The notes under the pieces: generated by a model
What the model was told of the DNA's origin: nothing
What the model saw: only the letters and a program-made list of their open reading frames with translations
Database searches by the model: none
In this document: positions 1 to 8,200 of the stretch, piece by piece
How positions within the stretch are numbered: the first letter of the stretch is position 1
How the letters are laid out: each line of letters opens with the position of its first letter
Made by a program: the position numbers and the translations under genes
From: a bacterium
GTDB taxonomy: Bacteria > Pseudomonadota > Alphaproteobacteria > Rhizobiales > Xanthobacteraceae
Direction: 5' to 3'
Length of the DNA stretch: 23,026 nucleotides
Assembly: GCA_029946075.1 (NCBI GenBank)
Contig: JAQSDT010000672.1
Location: 1 to 23,026, forward strand

Positions 1-327
1 CCGACGCTGATGCTGAATGCGCCGGTGCCGGCCGCGAAGAAGGTGCTGGCGAAAGCCGGTCTTACGATCGACGACATCGACCTGTTCGAGATCAACGAGG
101 CCTTTGCCGTTGTCGCCGAAAAGTTCATCCGGGATCTCAAGCTCGACCGCAACAAGGTGAACGTCAACGGCGGCTCGATCGCGCTCGGTCACCCGATCGG
201 CGCAACCGGCTCGATCCTGATCGGGACGGTTCTCGACGAACTGGAGCGGCGCGATCTCAAGCGCGGGCTGGTGACGATGTGCGCTGCCGGCGGCATGGCG
301 CCGGCGATCATCATCGAGCGTGTTTAG
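1..327 (+). CDS. Thiolase (acetyl-CoA acyltransferase), C-terminal fragment
   Basis: The 5' end lies outside the window; the frame is open from base 1 to TAG at 325-327. About 108 C-terminal residues are visible. They carry the thiolase landmarks: the NEAFA box, the signature NVNGGSIALGHPIGATG with the catalytic His of GHPIG, and the C-terminal Cys-containing stretch MCAAGGMAPA that supplies the second active-site cysteine. Thiolases condense or cleave acyl-CoA in the cytoplasm, for beta-oxidation or acetoacetyl-CoA formation; the fragment cannot tell FadA-type from PhaA-type. The stop overlaps the stop of the convergent histidine kinase gene by 4 bp, so there is no room for a separate terminator. 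Family very likely; substrate unknown. Confidence 0.93.
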   Translation, partial: PTLMLNAPVPAAKKVLAKAGLTIDDIDLFEINEAFAVVAEKFIRDLKLDRNKVNVNGGSIALGHPIGATGSILIGTVLDELERRDLKRGLVTMCAAGGMAPAIIIERV

Positions 328-1916
328 ACTGCAGGGAACTGCAACTCGAAAACGACGCCTTCTCCGGTCGGCAATAGCCGGATCGATCCGCCGTGGCCGG
401 CCATGATGGCCTGGACGATCGATAACCCCATTCCCGTGCCGCCGGTGTCGCGGCGCGTGGTGAAGAAAGCGTCGAAGATCTTGTCCCGGTTCGCCTCGGA
501 GATCGGATCGCCGTCGTTGCTGACCGTCATTTTGACAGCCACGCCTTCGTCGATGGCATCGAGCCGTACGGCCTTGGCATTGTGACGGATCGCGTTGTCC
601 GTCAGATGCGACAGCACGATCAGCGCCCTCTCGCTGGACATGCCGATCGAGCGATCGAGGTTTCCGGTAGCCTCGATCGTCCGGGTCGGGAACCGGCTCT
701 TCAATCCGGCGATTACTTGCGACAATCCGGTTTGTTCGTTCCGCGGCACGGTCTCGGCCCGCGCCAGTTCGCGCAGGCGCTGGGTCATAACCTCGAGGCG
801 CCCGGTATCGCCCAGAATGTTCGAGACGAAATTCTTCTGCTCCATCGGCGTGAGATTGCCGGATTTGCTCTGCAGCGAGTCCAGCAGCAACTCGGCGGCG
901 CCCTTGATCGACGTCAACGGCGATTTCAGTTCGTGCGTCAGGTGCGACGAGAAGGTGGCGATGTAGTCCGAGCGTCGCGACAATTGCTGGGCCATATCGA
1001 GGAAGCTGTGGGATAGCTGGGCAAATTCGCGCGTGCCGTAATGCGCCAGTGGCTTGAACGCGTCGCGATCGCCGCGGCTGATCCGCGCCGCGCGATCGAC
1101 CAGCTCGCGCATCGGGCGGGTGATGGTGCGGGAGAAAACCAATCCGATGATCAGCGTTACGAAAATGACCGCCAGTGCGGCCAACAGGAACTTGCCCCGT
1201 TCCTGATAGAGATGATCGAAAATATTACTCGGTGTTCGCGAGGTATAGATGACGCCTGCGACACGATTGTTGACCACGACGGGCATCGCCGAGAACACGT
1301 GCACGCCGATCCCGCGGCTGATCGAGTAGATCGGCGGCGGTGGCTTGTCGGGCTTGCGAATGCGCAGGACTGCCCGGTATTGGCCCTGCAGCGCCGCAGC
1401 TACCTCCTCGATATGGGCGAGCGATTGCCCCATCTCGTCGCGGCCGGCGATCACCACGCCGCGGGGGTCGAGGATCCGGAAACCGGCGAGGGTGACTTTC
1501 TGGGTCTCGCGGATGATCGGCGTCAGTTGTGCGCCGACCTCGGCATAGAGCGGTGATGCCGGCGTGGTTGCCGGAAGGGCATCGGGCCGCCGCCGCAGCA
1601 GGTCGGCACGGGCGGCGAGATCGAGCGCAGGCCGGATCGGCGTGAGCTGATCGTCGCGGTCCGGCCGCGCCTCGGGCGGGATTTCAGCGCCGAGCAGAAT
1701 GCCGGCGCCGAGGCGCATTTCCACTTCGCGGGCGTAGACTGCGGCTAGCACACGGCTCTGCGCAATCAGTTCGGCCTGGGTCTGGTGAATGAGCTGGTTG
1801 TCGTAAAGGCGGAAGAAAAACAGCCCGACCAACGGCAGCGTCGCCGCGGCGGCCAGCGCGGTGAAAATGACCAGCCGTACCGTGGGGCGCCACTTCTCGC
1901 CGGAGCGGCGCATCAT
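324..1916 (-). CDS. Membrane sensor histidine kinase (HAMP, HisKA, HATPase)
   Basis: A 530-residue two-component sensor. The first membrane segment is near residues 13-37, followed by an extracytoplasmic sensing region of about 200 residues, a second membrane segment near 243-263, a HAMP linker, and a HisKA box in which the phosphorylated His (about 328) sits in THELKSP. The HATPase domain has an N box (TDNAIRH), a G1 box (NDGDP) and a G2 box (GGTGMGLSIV). I chose the ATG at 1916 because it overlaps the TGA of the upstream response regulator gene (ATGA arrangement), typical of translational coupling; the frame stays open to 1982, but that would run deep into the regulator gene. The signal sensed cannot be read from the sequence. 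The layout resembles CreC-like sensors, but I do not assign a name. Confidence 0.93.
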   Translation of the reverse strand: MMRRSGEKWRPTVRLVIFTALAAAATLPLVGLFFFRLYDNQLIHQTQAELIAQSRVLAAVYAREVEMRLGAGILLGAEIPPEARPDRDDQLTPIRPALDLAARADLLRRRPDALPATTPASPLYAEVGAQLTPIIRETQKVTLAGFRILDPRGVVIAGRDEMGQSLAHIEEVAAALQGQYRAVLRIRKPDKPPPPIYSISRGIGVHVFSAMPVVVNNRVAGVIYTSRTPSNIFDHLYQERGKFLLAALAVIFVTLIIGLVFSRTITRPMRELVDRAARISRGDRDAFKPLAHYGTREFAQLSHSFLDMAQQLSRRSDYIATFSSHLTHELKSPLTSIKGAAELLLDSLQSKSGNLTPMEQKNFVSNILGDTGRLEVMTQRLRELARAETVPRNEQTGLSQVIAGLKSRFPTRTIEATGNLDRSIGMSSERALIVLSHLTDNAIRHNAKAVRLDAIDEGVAVKMTVSNDGDPISEANRDKIFDAFFTTRRDTGGTGMGLSIVQAIMAGHGGSIRLLPTGEGVVFELQFPAV

Positions 1917-2617
1917 GCCTGCGGCTCGCACCGGCCGAGCTTGAAGCCGACCCCGTGAATGGTTTCGATGACGTTCTCGCAATTCACCGCCGAGAGCTTG
2001 GCGCGGATATTTCGGATATGGCTGTCGATGGTGCGGTCCGAAACCTGGATGTTGAGCTGATAGGCGGCGTTCATGATCTGCTCGCGACTGAAGACGATCG
2101 TCGGCCTGGTCAGGAATGCCCGGAGAATGCCGAATTCGATGGCCGTCAGGCGAAGCGGCGTGCCGGCGAATTCCGCGATATGTTGTTCGGGATCGACGGA
2201 CAGCTTGCCCTGGGAAAGCGCCGCCATGGTCGGTCTTGCATCCTGTCCGCGCGAAGCGACGCGGCGCAGGATCACGTTTACGCGGGCGACGAGCTCGCGC
2301 GGGCTAAAGGGTTTGGTGACGTAGTCGTCGCCGCCGATCTCCAGGCCCAGCACCCGATCGATTTCGTCGTCACGCGCGGAGAGGAACAGGATCGGCACAT
2401 CGGAGGACTTACGGATTTCCCGGCAGACGTCGAGGCCGTCGAATTCCGGCATGCCGATATCGAGAATGATGAGATCGGGTCTGTCGGCGACAAAGCGGAC
2501 CAGTGCTTCCTTGCCGTCGCGTGCCTCGACGATCGTCATCCCGGCTTTCTTCAATGAAACACGGATGACCTCACGGATGTGCAGGTCGTCGTCAACGATC
2601 AGGATACGGTGGGTCAA
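1913..2617 (-). CDS. OmpR/PhoB-family response regulator
   Basis: A 234-residue DNA-binding response regulator. The receiver domain (about 1-120) has the acidic pocket VDDD (9-11), phospho-acceptor Asp53 in LDIGMP, a Ser in the switch position (LFLSARDD) and the conserved Lys in TKPFSP. A winged-helix domain fills about 140-230, including the typical end VIETIHGVGFKL. The start is TTG at 2617 (TTG ACC CAC CGT), the only sensible start before the first beta strand; GGAG lies just upstream of it. The stop overlaps the start of the sensor kinase gene, so the two form a cognate pair. A DUF4173 gene ends 23 bp upstream on the same strand and probably shares the transcript. Target genes are unknown. 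Confidence 0.94.
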   Translation of the reverse strand: MTHRILIVDDDLHIREVIRVSLKKAGMTIVEARDGKEALVRFVADRPDLIILDIGMPEFDGLDVCREIRKSSDVPILFLSARDDEIDRVLGLEIGGDDYVTKPFSPRELVARVNVILRRVASRGQDARPTMAALSQGKLSVDPEQHIAEFAGTPLRLTAIEFGILRAFLTRPTIVFSREQIMNAAYQLNIQVSDRTIDSHIRNIRAKLSAVNCENVIETIHGVGFKLGRCEPQA

Positions 2618-2640
2618 ACGGTTCTCCGGGCGAGGATCTG

Positions 2641-4048
2641 TTAGCCTGTAGTGTCCTGGCGGGTATCCAGGGTTCGCTGCAATCGCCAGCTTCGGAAGCC
2701 CCAGCTACGCCACGACGCCATATCCTTACGCTGCTGTTCTACTAGGCAACCACGAATGGAAACAAGGGTAGGGTCGAACCCGCGAAGGAAGATGGCCCTG
2801 TTGATGGCCGGCAAGGCCTGGGGCCCAAGGCGGCGCAGGTAGTCGATGTCGATCGAAACACCCGTGCCGGTGGCCTCGCTGCTGTGGCTGACATTGTAGT
2901 TCGCGATGATGGCGTCAAAATTGACGAGCGAGGAGATATAGAGCGTTGCCGCAAGCGTGATCAGATTGGCGCCGATCAGCCAGTTGTTCGAGCGGTTCAT
3001 TGCAATGCGGGCCACGATCAGGATCAGACCGAACACGACCAGCAGCATCCAGATGAATGCTGCCACGCGCCACCCACAGATAGACCAGCGACCGGATCAC
3101 CGGGGAATGTTCAGCCGGGCCTCCCGGGCGCATCGCGGCCAGCACGAAGCCGGCAGCCAGCAGGGCGGTGAGGATCAGCGGATAGGCGCCGCGATGGGCG
3201 TAGGAAGCATAGGTAATGTCGGCGGGCAGCGCCACGTTGCCCCAGAGATAGGTCAAATCGAGGATGGTCTGGATGGCAAACAGCAGATTGAAAAGGATTA
3301 GCGAACGCAGGATCGTCGCGGCACCGAAGAAGTCGATTTCATCCGTCGCCGGAGCCTTCTCCGGTTCGGATGCCCGGGCCCAATCCAGGAGCACAGGCGG
3401 CTTGCTGCGCCACCAGACATGAATGAACGGCCAAACGAGCGACATCGCGGCGGCCCAGAACAAAATTCGCCCGATATTGAGATACGATGCCGCGTCGCTC
3501 GGGTTCATCAGCCTGATCCACTTTTCAAGCAACGGATTCGCCGACACCAGCAGCATCAGGAAGACCGCAGTGAGCGCGACGGGGACGAACCACACGGCGA
3601 AGCCGGTCGTGAGTACCGGTATCCTGAACGTGGCGACCGCATCGCGGAAGAATCGAAAAGGGCCGGTCAGAAACAGGTCGCAGAGCGCCGCGGCCTGTTC
3701 GCCGATATCCAGCCGCTGATGATTGGTCGCGAGCAGCAGGCCAACCCCGAGCGCAAGGATGAGGAAGGTGAGCGAGGCTGCGTTGAATTCCTCGATGGCC
3801 GGCACGAGGCCGATCGCGACGAGGACGCCGGCTACCAGCGTCCGCTTCATGCTCAGCTTCGCAAGATTTGCGAGAAGCGAGCCGCCGGCGAGGGCGATGG
3901 CAAAGATGACGGCGGATATTCCGATTGTCTCCGCGTAGAACAGCCAGTCAGCCAGTACCGCGAGCGCCAGCGCAATCGCCGGTTTCACGGGAAACATATT
4001 GTCCTGAACGGATCCGACGGCCGGTGCCTGCGAGGTGAAGTCAGTCAT
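2641..4048 (-). pseudogene. DUF4173 membrane protein gene, broken by an internal deletion/frameshift
   Basis: The gene starts at ATG 4048 with AGGAAG 8 bases upstream. It reads as a polytopic membrane protein with at least eight hydrophobic stretches up to the phrase RSLVYLWVA near 3080. Past that point the same frame turns into polar nonsense (RGSIHLDAAG), while a second frame takes over with VAAFIWMLLVVFGLILIVAR and runs to the TAA at 2641 as a plausible C-terminus. As I remember DUF4173 proteins, about 25 residues (including a segment like SSILRLDLYV) normally lie between these two phrases, so this looks like a loss of roughly 75-80 bases rather than one missed base. Family function is unknown; it sits upstream of the two-component pair on the same strand. 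Confidence 0.8.
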
Positions 4049-4334
4049 TGTGAAGCTTCCTGTCCGGAGTGATATGTCACCAACCAGCGCCTTTGCAGGA
4101 GGCTCGGATAGCCACCAACCATCGTTCGCGAGCCGCGCGGGAACAGGCATTGGGGGTTCCGCCATTGAGTTGCGGAGCCACTATCGATCGACGTTGTGCA
4201 ATTGCCGGGAACGCGGTCTGCAAGAGTTCAGGATTTTTATGCAGTTTCCGTGCAGTCGCGCTTATCCGCTCGCGCCCGCCAAACAGGTTTGATACGGGCG
4301 GTGCTGTCGCTCCCCTATTGCAGCACCTGGTCCC

Positions 4335-5636
4335 ATGAAAAATCTCAAACGTATCGGCATCGCCTGTGTCTGGCTCGCCGGGCTGGCTTTCGTGTTCGCC
4401 GCAGCCAACAAGAACGATCCGTATCTGATTGCATTGCGCGGCAGTGGAAACGTCGTTCTGTTTGCGGCGAGCATTGCCGTTGCCGCCGTTCTGATCCGTT
4501 GTGGCTATTGGCGACGAAGCTTCGCTGGAAAGGCTCTCGTCCTGCTGTGGTGCTTGCCGTTTGTCGCGATGCCGGCGGCCCATGCGTCGTTCGAGTGGCG
4601 CAAGCAGAGCGTTCTGCAAACCGACCCTGCGCAGGCGCGCAGCCTCGGGCAACATTTCATCGTCGGTTACTCTTCTTTCGCCGAAGTGGCCGCGCTCGCC
4701 GAGAAGGGCCTGATCGCCGGCGTCTACATCACCCGGCACAATCTTGCGGGTGTAACGGCTGAGAAGCTGAAGGCGGAAATCGCGTCGCTGCAGGACAGGC
4801 GCCGCGCTGCAGGCCTTCCACCCCTGATCGTGGCGGCGGACCAGGAGGGCGGTATCGTCTCGCACCTCGCTCCGCCGCTGACCAGGCAGCCGGCGCTATC
4901 GACGCTCGCTGGACTTTCGCCCGATATGCGGGCGGAGAGGGCGGAAGCATACGGTCGCCTTCACGGACAGGAACTGGCGGCGCTCGGAATCAACCTCAAT
5001 CTTGCCCCCGTGCTCGATCTGCGGCCGGACTGGAAGCGCAACCGGTTCGATTTCAATACCCTGATCGGGCAGCGCGCCATTTCGGGTGATCCTGCCATTG
5101 TCGCCGATATCGCAAAACCCTACGTCCGCGGTCTCGATGCATCGGGCGTCGGCGCCGCCGTGAAGCACTTTCCGGGACTAGGGCGCGTTCGCTCGGATAC
5201 GCACCATTTCAGCGCGGAACTGGATACGCCACTGGAGCAGCTCGAAGCCGCTGACTGGATTCCATTCCGGAGCGTATTGGCGGGCTCCAGGGCCCAGTTG
5301 ATGATCGGGCATGTCAGGTTGACGTCGGTCGATCCGGATCGCGCAGCATCGCACTCGAAGCGCGTCATCGATGGAATCATTCGCAAGAAATGGAACTATC
5401 AGGGCATCGTAATGACCGATGACCTCGTGATGGGCGCAATCTATCAGAACAACGTCTGCACGGCGGTGACGGAAGCACTGAACGCCGGCGTCGATTTGTT
5501 GCTGGTCGCCTTCGACGGCACGCAATTTTACCGCATCTTCGATTGCGCCGCGGCCGCATCCGCCAAGGGGAAGCTCGATGCGGCCATGCTGCGCGCCAGT
5601 GAGGCGCGACTGAGAGGGGCGAGCGTGCCGGATTGA
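4335..5636 (+). CDS. Membrane-anchored glycoside hydrolase family 3 (NagZ-like)
   Basis: 433 residues. The N-terminus has two or three hydrophobic segments (about 7-23, 37-56, 66-82), the last ending AHA like a signal-cleavage site, so the catalytic domain (about 105-425) is probably periplasmic. GH3 features: DQEGG near 169, the loop KHFPGLG at 277-283 followed by SDTH at 287-290, and TDDL with the likely nucleophile Asp near 362. NagZ enzymes remove N-acetylglucosamine during peptidoglycan turnover and use the His of the DSH-type loop as acid/base; that His is present as DTH, but the usual PGHG is PGLG here. NagZ itself is cytoplasmic, so an anchored extracytoplasmic form may act on another glycan. 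The stop is 4 bp from the stop of the convergent next gene. Confidence 0.88.
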   Translation: MKNLKRIGIACVWLAGLAFVFAAANKNDPYLIALRGSGNVVLFAASIAVAAVLIRCGYWRRSFAGKALVLLWCLPFVAMPAAHASFEWRKQSVLQTDPAQARSLGQHFIVGYSSFAEVAALAEKGLIAGVYITRHNLAGVTAEKLKAEIASLQDRRRAAGLPPLIVAADQEGGIVSHLAPPLTRQPALSTLAGLSPDMRAERAEAYGRLHGQELAALGINLNLAPVLDLRPDWKRNRFDFNTLIGQRAISGDPAIVADIAKPYVRGLDASGVGAAVKHFPGLGRVRSDTHHFSAELDTPLEQLEAADWIPFRSVLAGSRAQLMIGHVRLTSVDPDRAASHSKRVIDGIIRKKWNYQGIVMTDDLVMGAIYQNNVCTAVTEALNAGVDLLLVAFDGTQFYRIFDCAAAASAKGKLDAAMLRASEARLRGASVPD

Positions 5637-5640
5637 GCGT

Positions 5641-6840
5641 CTACACCCGAGAAGCCAGCCCCCGCTCGTCGCGCGGGCCGATTTCGGCTTCTCGCAATTG
5701 GGTTCGGAGCGCTGGCTTGTAATCCTGTCGTTTCGACCAGGACACATAGTAGGCAACGGCGGTCATCATCGAAATCCCGGCAGTACTGACGAGGATATGC
5801 ATTGCGAGCGAATCCGGACCGGTAATCAGGACCAGATGGGCGGCAAAGGACAGAAATACTCCGGCGCAGAAGACCGGCAGCCATTCCTCGCCACACTTCA
5901 TCACCGGCTGCAGCGCCTGCCACCCGAAGCCATGCCAGTTTCGCGGGACCAGATAGGTGAACAGAAACGCCAGCGCGAGGAAATGCAGCACCCTGTAGGG
6001 CGCGAGGCTCTCCTTGTCGTTCGGGAAGACGTCGCGAAGGAAATCCGCAGCAATGACGGTTTGCGGAAGCTTCCCTCCGACCGTGACGACCAGCGCGAAC
6101 GCAAGGAGCAGCCACGCTGCGACACGCAAAGCCACGATATTCTGCAGATTTTTCACCGCTCGCATCTGCTGCGCACCGATTGAGGCAAACCAGGCACCGA
6201 GCACGAACAGCAGTTGCCAGGAGAACGGATTGAAGTACCAGCGCCCGTCCGGAAACGACGACAGGTTCCAGTCGAAATGGTGGGCTGCGGCGTAGAGCCC
6301 GACCGACCCTGCCAGGGTGAGGTTCGGCCGGCGCATCATTCCGAACATGACGATCGGAAAGATCGCCATCAGGACGATGAACAGCTGCAGCACGTCGAGA
6401 TTCAGCGGCTTGGCCTGAAGCAGCAGGCCATGGATCAGCGTCCGGACGGTGTGGTCGACGATTCCCGACACGTTGAATTCGCCGATCAGTTCCGGGGCAC
6501 GGGATTTACGCGCGACATAGCCGATCAGATCGATATAGATCACGAACAGGACGACATAGGCGACATAGAGCTGCCACAGGCGTTTGAAGATTCGAGTCGC
6601 GGTAACGACGAGCCCGCGTTCCAGCATCATCCTCCCGTAGAGGAGAGCGGCGGTGTAGCCGCCGACGAACACGAAAAGGTCGGTCGCACCGCTGAAACCG
6701 AAATTCCGCAGCGTCAGCAGGCTGACGACATTGTGCGGCACGTGATCCACGAACAGGAACCATGCCGCGATCCCGAGCAGAAGACGGAGTCGAGGATCGC
6801 CGTCGCGCGCGGCGAGCTCGGCCTTGATTGACGGATGCAT
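5641..6840 (-). CDS. OpgC-domain multi-pass membrane protein
   Basis: 399 residues with about ten hydrophobic segments. The N-terminal pattern DPRLRLLLGIAAWFLFVDHV followed by FGFSGATDLFVFVGGYTAAL matches the OpgC/acyltransferase-3-like family, in which OpgC puts succinyl groups on periplasmic glucans. ATG 6840 is preferred; an in-frame TTG at 6882 would add 14 polar residues. Neither has a strong ribosome site. The gene converges on the GH3 hydrolase gene, with 4 bp between stops. A role in modifying cell-envelope glycans is inferred from the family; the acceptor is unknown. Confidence 0.85.
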   Translation of the reverse strand: MHPSIKAELAARDGDPRLRLLLGIAAWFLFVDHVPHNVVSLLTLRNFGFSGATDLFVFVGGYTAALLYGRMMLERGLVVTATRIFKRLWQLYVAYVVLFVIYIDLIGYVARKSRAPELIGEFNVSGIVDHTVRTLIHGLLLQAKPLNLDVLQLFIVLMAIFPIVMFGMMRRPNLTLAGSVGLYAAAHHFDWNLSSFPDGRWYFNPFSWQLLFVLGAWFASIGAQQMRAVKNLQNIVALRVAAWLLLAFALVVTVGGKLPQTVIAADFLRDVFPNDKESLAPYRVLHFLALAFLFTYLVPRNWHGFGWQALQPVMKCGEEWLPVFCAGVFLSFAAHLVLITGPDSLAMHILVSTAGISMMTAVAYYVSWSKRQDYKPALRTQLREAEIGPRDERGLASRV

Positions 6841-7002
6841 TGTGTATGGAGAACTTTTCAGGTCGGGGGAGGCGAATCGCAATATAGCGCGACTGCTCGC
6901 CCGGTCAGGATGGAGTTAACGTGAACTATATTTAAGAAACCGATCCGCGATTACACCTTGTACGCAATCACAATATTTTGACGCCGGATCGTCTGAATGT
7001 AT

Positions 7003-7278
7003 TCACGTTCTTTCATGTTTACGCAAGTCGCGGATGTGATCGAAATCGCCGGCCTGGATGTCGGCGGCCGTCGCGACGAATTCAGGCAGCGCAGCCTCGC
7101 CGAGAATATCAGCGGTGATGTCTTCAACCGAAGTATCCGCGATTTCATGGATGAAGCTGATGTTCCGGTATTCTCCCGAAGCGACCCGCGAGACGACCTC
7201 GCGACGGGTGATTTCGGGATCGACGATGGCTTCGCGGCCGCGGCGGCCATAATCGATCATGACGACGAAATACTGCAT
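7003..7278 (-). CDS. Small protein of unknown function under operator control
   Basis: 91 residues from ATG 7278 (the frame extends to TTG 7296). It begins MQYFVVMIDYGRRGREAIVD, then has a mixed charged region with two Asp/Glu-rich stretches and ends DLRKHERT. There is no signal peptide or membrane segment and I recognise no domain. The case for a real gene is its context: a good promoter (7322-7350, TTGCGT / 17 bases / AATACT) lies just upstream, and two 19-bp palindromes resembling the operators of the neighbouring repressor overlap or flank it. The gene is therefore probably repressed by the 7436-8074 product and switched on when that repressor is inactivated. A phage-type accessory or anti-host role is possible but unproven. 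Confidence 0.68.
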   Translation of the reverse strand: MQYFVVMIDYGRRGREAIVDPEITRREVVSRVASGEYRNISFIHEIADTSVEDITADILGEAALPEFVATAADIQAGDFDHIRDLRKHERT

Positions 7279-7321
7279 GCAGGCGCCCGTGCCCAAGTGG
7301 CAGCCGGAATCGGCTCGCTGC

Positions 7322-7350
7322 AGTATTTCGGAAAATCAGAATTAACGCAA
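7322..7350 (-). promoter_or_regulatory. Promoter of the 7003-7278 gene
   Basis: Read leftward, -35 TTGCGT is at 7350-7345 and -10 AATACT at 7327-7322, with a 17-base spacer. The spacer and part of the -10 are covered by the 7325-7343 palindrome, so a bound repressor would block RNA polymerase. Confidence 0.55.
7325..7343. promoter_or_regulatory. Operator-like palindrome, proximal site of the small gene
   Basis: ATTTCGGAAAATCAGAATT: 8-base arms with a 3-base centre. The left arm is identical to that of the perfect operator at 8142-8160 and the right arm matches it in 6 of 8 bases. It lies between the -35 and -10 boxes of the small gene's promoter. Confidence 0.6.
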
Positions 7351-7355
7351 GGAAA

Positions 7356-7374
7356 AATTCTGGAAAACAGAATT
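7356..7374. promoter_or_regulatory. Operator-like palindrome, distal site of the small gene
   Basis: AATTCTGGAAAACAGAATT: perfect 7-base arms around a 5-base centre, again 19 bases overall. Its centre is 31 bases from the proximal site, close to the 33-base spacing of the repressor/GcrA pair. It lies just upstream of the -35 box. Similarity to the other sites is weaker than for 7325-7343. Confidence 0.5.
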
Positions 7375-7435
7375 GAGGCGCCGGCATTGGCCGTCATCGG
7401 GCGAATCGGCCGGTCGTGGCCGGCAGGGGTTCGAG

Positions 7436-8074
7436 CTATTTTTCCGATGCGCGGCTGCCGGTCGTCCTGGCTGCCTTGCGCGTCCGGGCGGTCGCCTTGT
7501 TGCGCAGCCGTTCGATCTGACCTCTGGGCAAGGTGACGCAGATCTCGCCGATCCATTCGAGTTTCACGCCGGTGATCGGCTTGGCGTTGAAACTGGTGAG
7601 GTTGACCGACGTGGCTGATTTTCCGCGCTCGATCGTCTTCAGATAGCGTTCGCCGGTCTTCAGGCGGACGGCCGCTTCCTCGCCGTAACAGCTCGACAGT
7701 GGATGCCGCTGCTCGCGATACACCACGATAATGTCGCCATTCTCGTATTTCGGCAGCATGGAATCGCCGGCAACCTCGAACGCAATCGTTTCTTCGGCGA
7801 TCGGGAAGGGCAGTTCGATCTCGCCGAGGCCCTCCGGCGGGACCTGTTCGTGCTCGGGCTCGATCGAGGCCCCGGCGCCGACCCGGCCCATGATCGGTAC
7901 CGAATTCAACTCGAGATAATCCATGATGGGCGCGATTTCGGATGCCTTGATCAGGCGTATCCCGGACAGGATTTCCGAGACCGCGCCCGGGCGCACGCCC
8001 ATCGCCGTCGCCAGCCCGCCCTTGGTCTTGCCCGGCTTCTCCAGGCCCCGTTCGATCAATCTGATATCCAGCAT
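7436..8074 (-). CDS. S24-family (LexA/CI-like) repressor
   Basis: 212 residues from ATG 8074, with AAAGGT as ribosome site; an in-frame start at 8110 would put the N-terminus inside the operator region. Residues 1-55 form a Cro/CI-type helix-turn-helix (GGLATAMGVRPGAVSEILSG). A linker with VGAGA follows, where self-cleaving repressors are often cut, and then the S24 peptidase fold: Ser105 in GDSM and Lys146 in RYLK form the expected Ser/Lys dyad. Such proteins dimerise on palindromes and are destroyed in the RecA-stimulated SOS response. The C-terminus carries an unusual Lys/Arg-rich tail (about 185-212) beyond the domain. Two 19-bp palindromes lie between this gene and the divergent GcrA-family gene, so autoregulation and control of that gene are likely. 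Confidence 0.9.
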   Translation of the reverse strand: MLDIRLIERGLEKPGKTKGGLATAMGVRPGAVSEILSGIRLIKASEIAPIMDYLELNSVPIMGRVGAGASIEPEHEQVPPEGLGEIELPFPIAEETIAFEVAGDSMLPKYENGDIIVVYREQRHPLSSCYGEEAAVRLKTGERYLKTIERGKSATSVNLTSFNAKPITGVKLEWIGEICVTLPRGQIERLRNKATARTRKAARTTGSRASEK

Positions 8075-8108
8075 GGTCGGACCTTTTGCGAATTTAACAA
8101 GCGATAGC

Positions 8109-8127
8109 ACTTCCGATTATCCGAAAT
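8109..8127. promoter_or_regulatory. Operator-like palindrome nearer the repressor gene
   Basis: ACTTCCGATTATCCGAAAT. The right arm is identical to that of the 8142-8160 site and the left arm matches in 6 of 8 bases; the centre is 3 bases. The centres of the two sites are 33 bases apart, about three helical turns. A weak leftward promoter for the repressor (TTGATT at 8130-8125, poor -10 near 8106-8101) would be covered by this site. Confidence 0.65.
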
Positions 8128-8132
8128 CAAGC

Positions 8133-8161
8133 TTGACATTTATTTCGGAATATCCGAAATT
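8133..8161 (+). promoter_or_regulatory. Promoter of the GcrA-family gene
   Basis: A perfect -35 TTGACA is at 8133-8138. The best -10 at 17-base spacing is GAAATT at 8156-8161, a weak match. The spacer holds the perfect operator at 8142-8160, the same layout as at the 7322-7350 promoter. The -35 is convincing, the -10 is not. Confidence 0.5.
8142..8160. promoter_or_regulatory. Perfect operator palindrome upstream of the GcrA-family gene
   Basis: ATTTCGGAATATCCGAAAT: perfect 8-base arms around a 3-base centre, the best palindrome of the four related sites in the window. Its position between -35 and -10 fits repression of the rightward promoter by the adjacent S24 repressor. Confidence 0.7.
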
Positions 8162-8200
8162 GGGGGCGCCGGGCGACATTGACACGAGCAAGGACCGGGA

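Noticed and set aside
3419..4072. A 217-codon plus-strand frame, very rich in Arg, Glu and Gln
   Set aside because: It is antisense to the DUF4173 membrane gene; the charged composition is what a hydrophobic gene gives on its other strand.
4077..4865. A 262-codon minus-strand frame covering the gap before the GH3 gene
   Set aside because: Its larger part is antisense to the GH3 gene and no protein family is recognisable; the rest of the gap (4049-4334) shows nothing else.
6214..6831. A 205-codon plus-strand frame
   Set aside because: It is antisense to the OpgC-like gene and has the charged antisense composition; no ribosome site.
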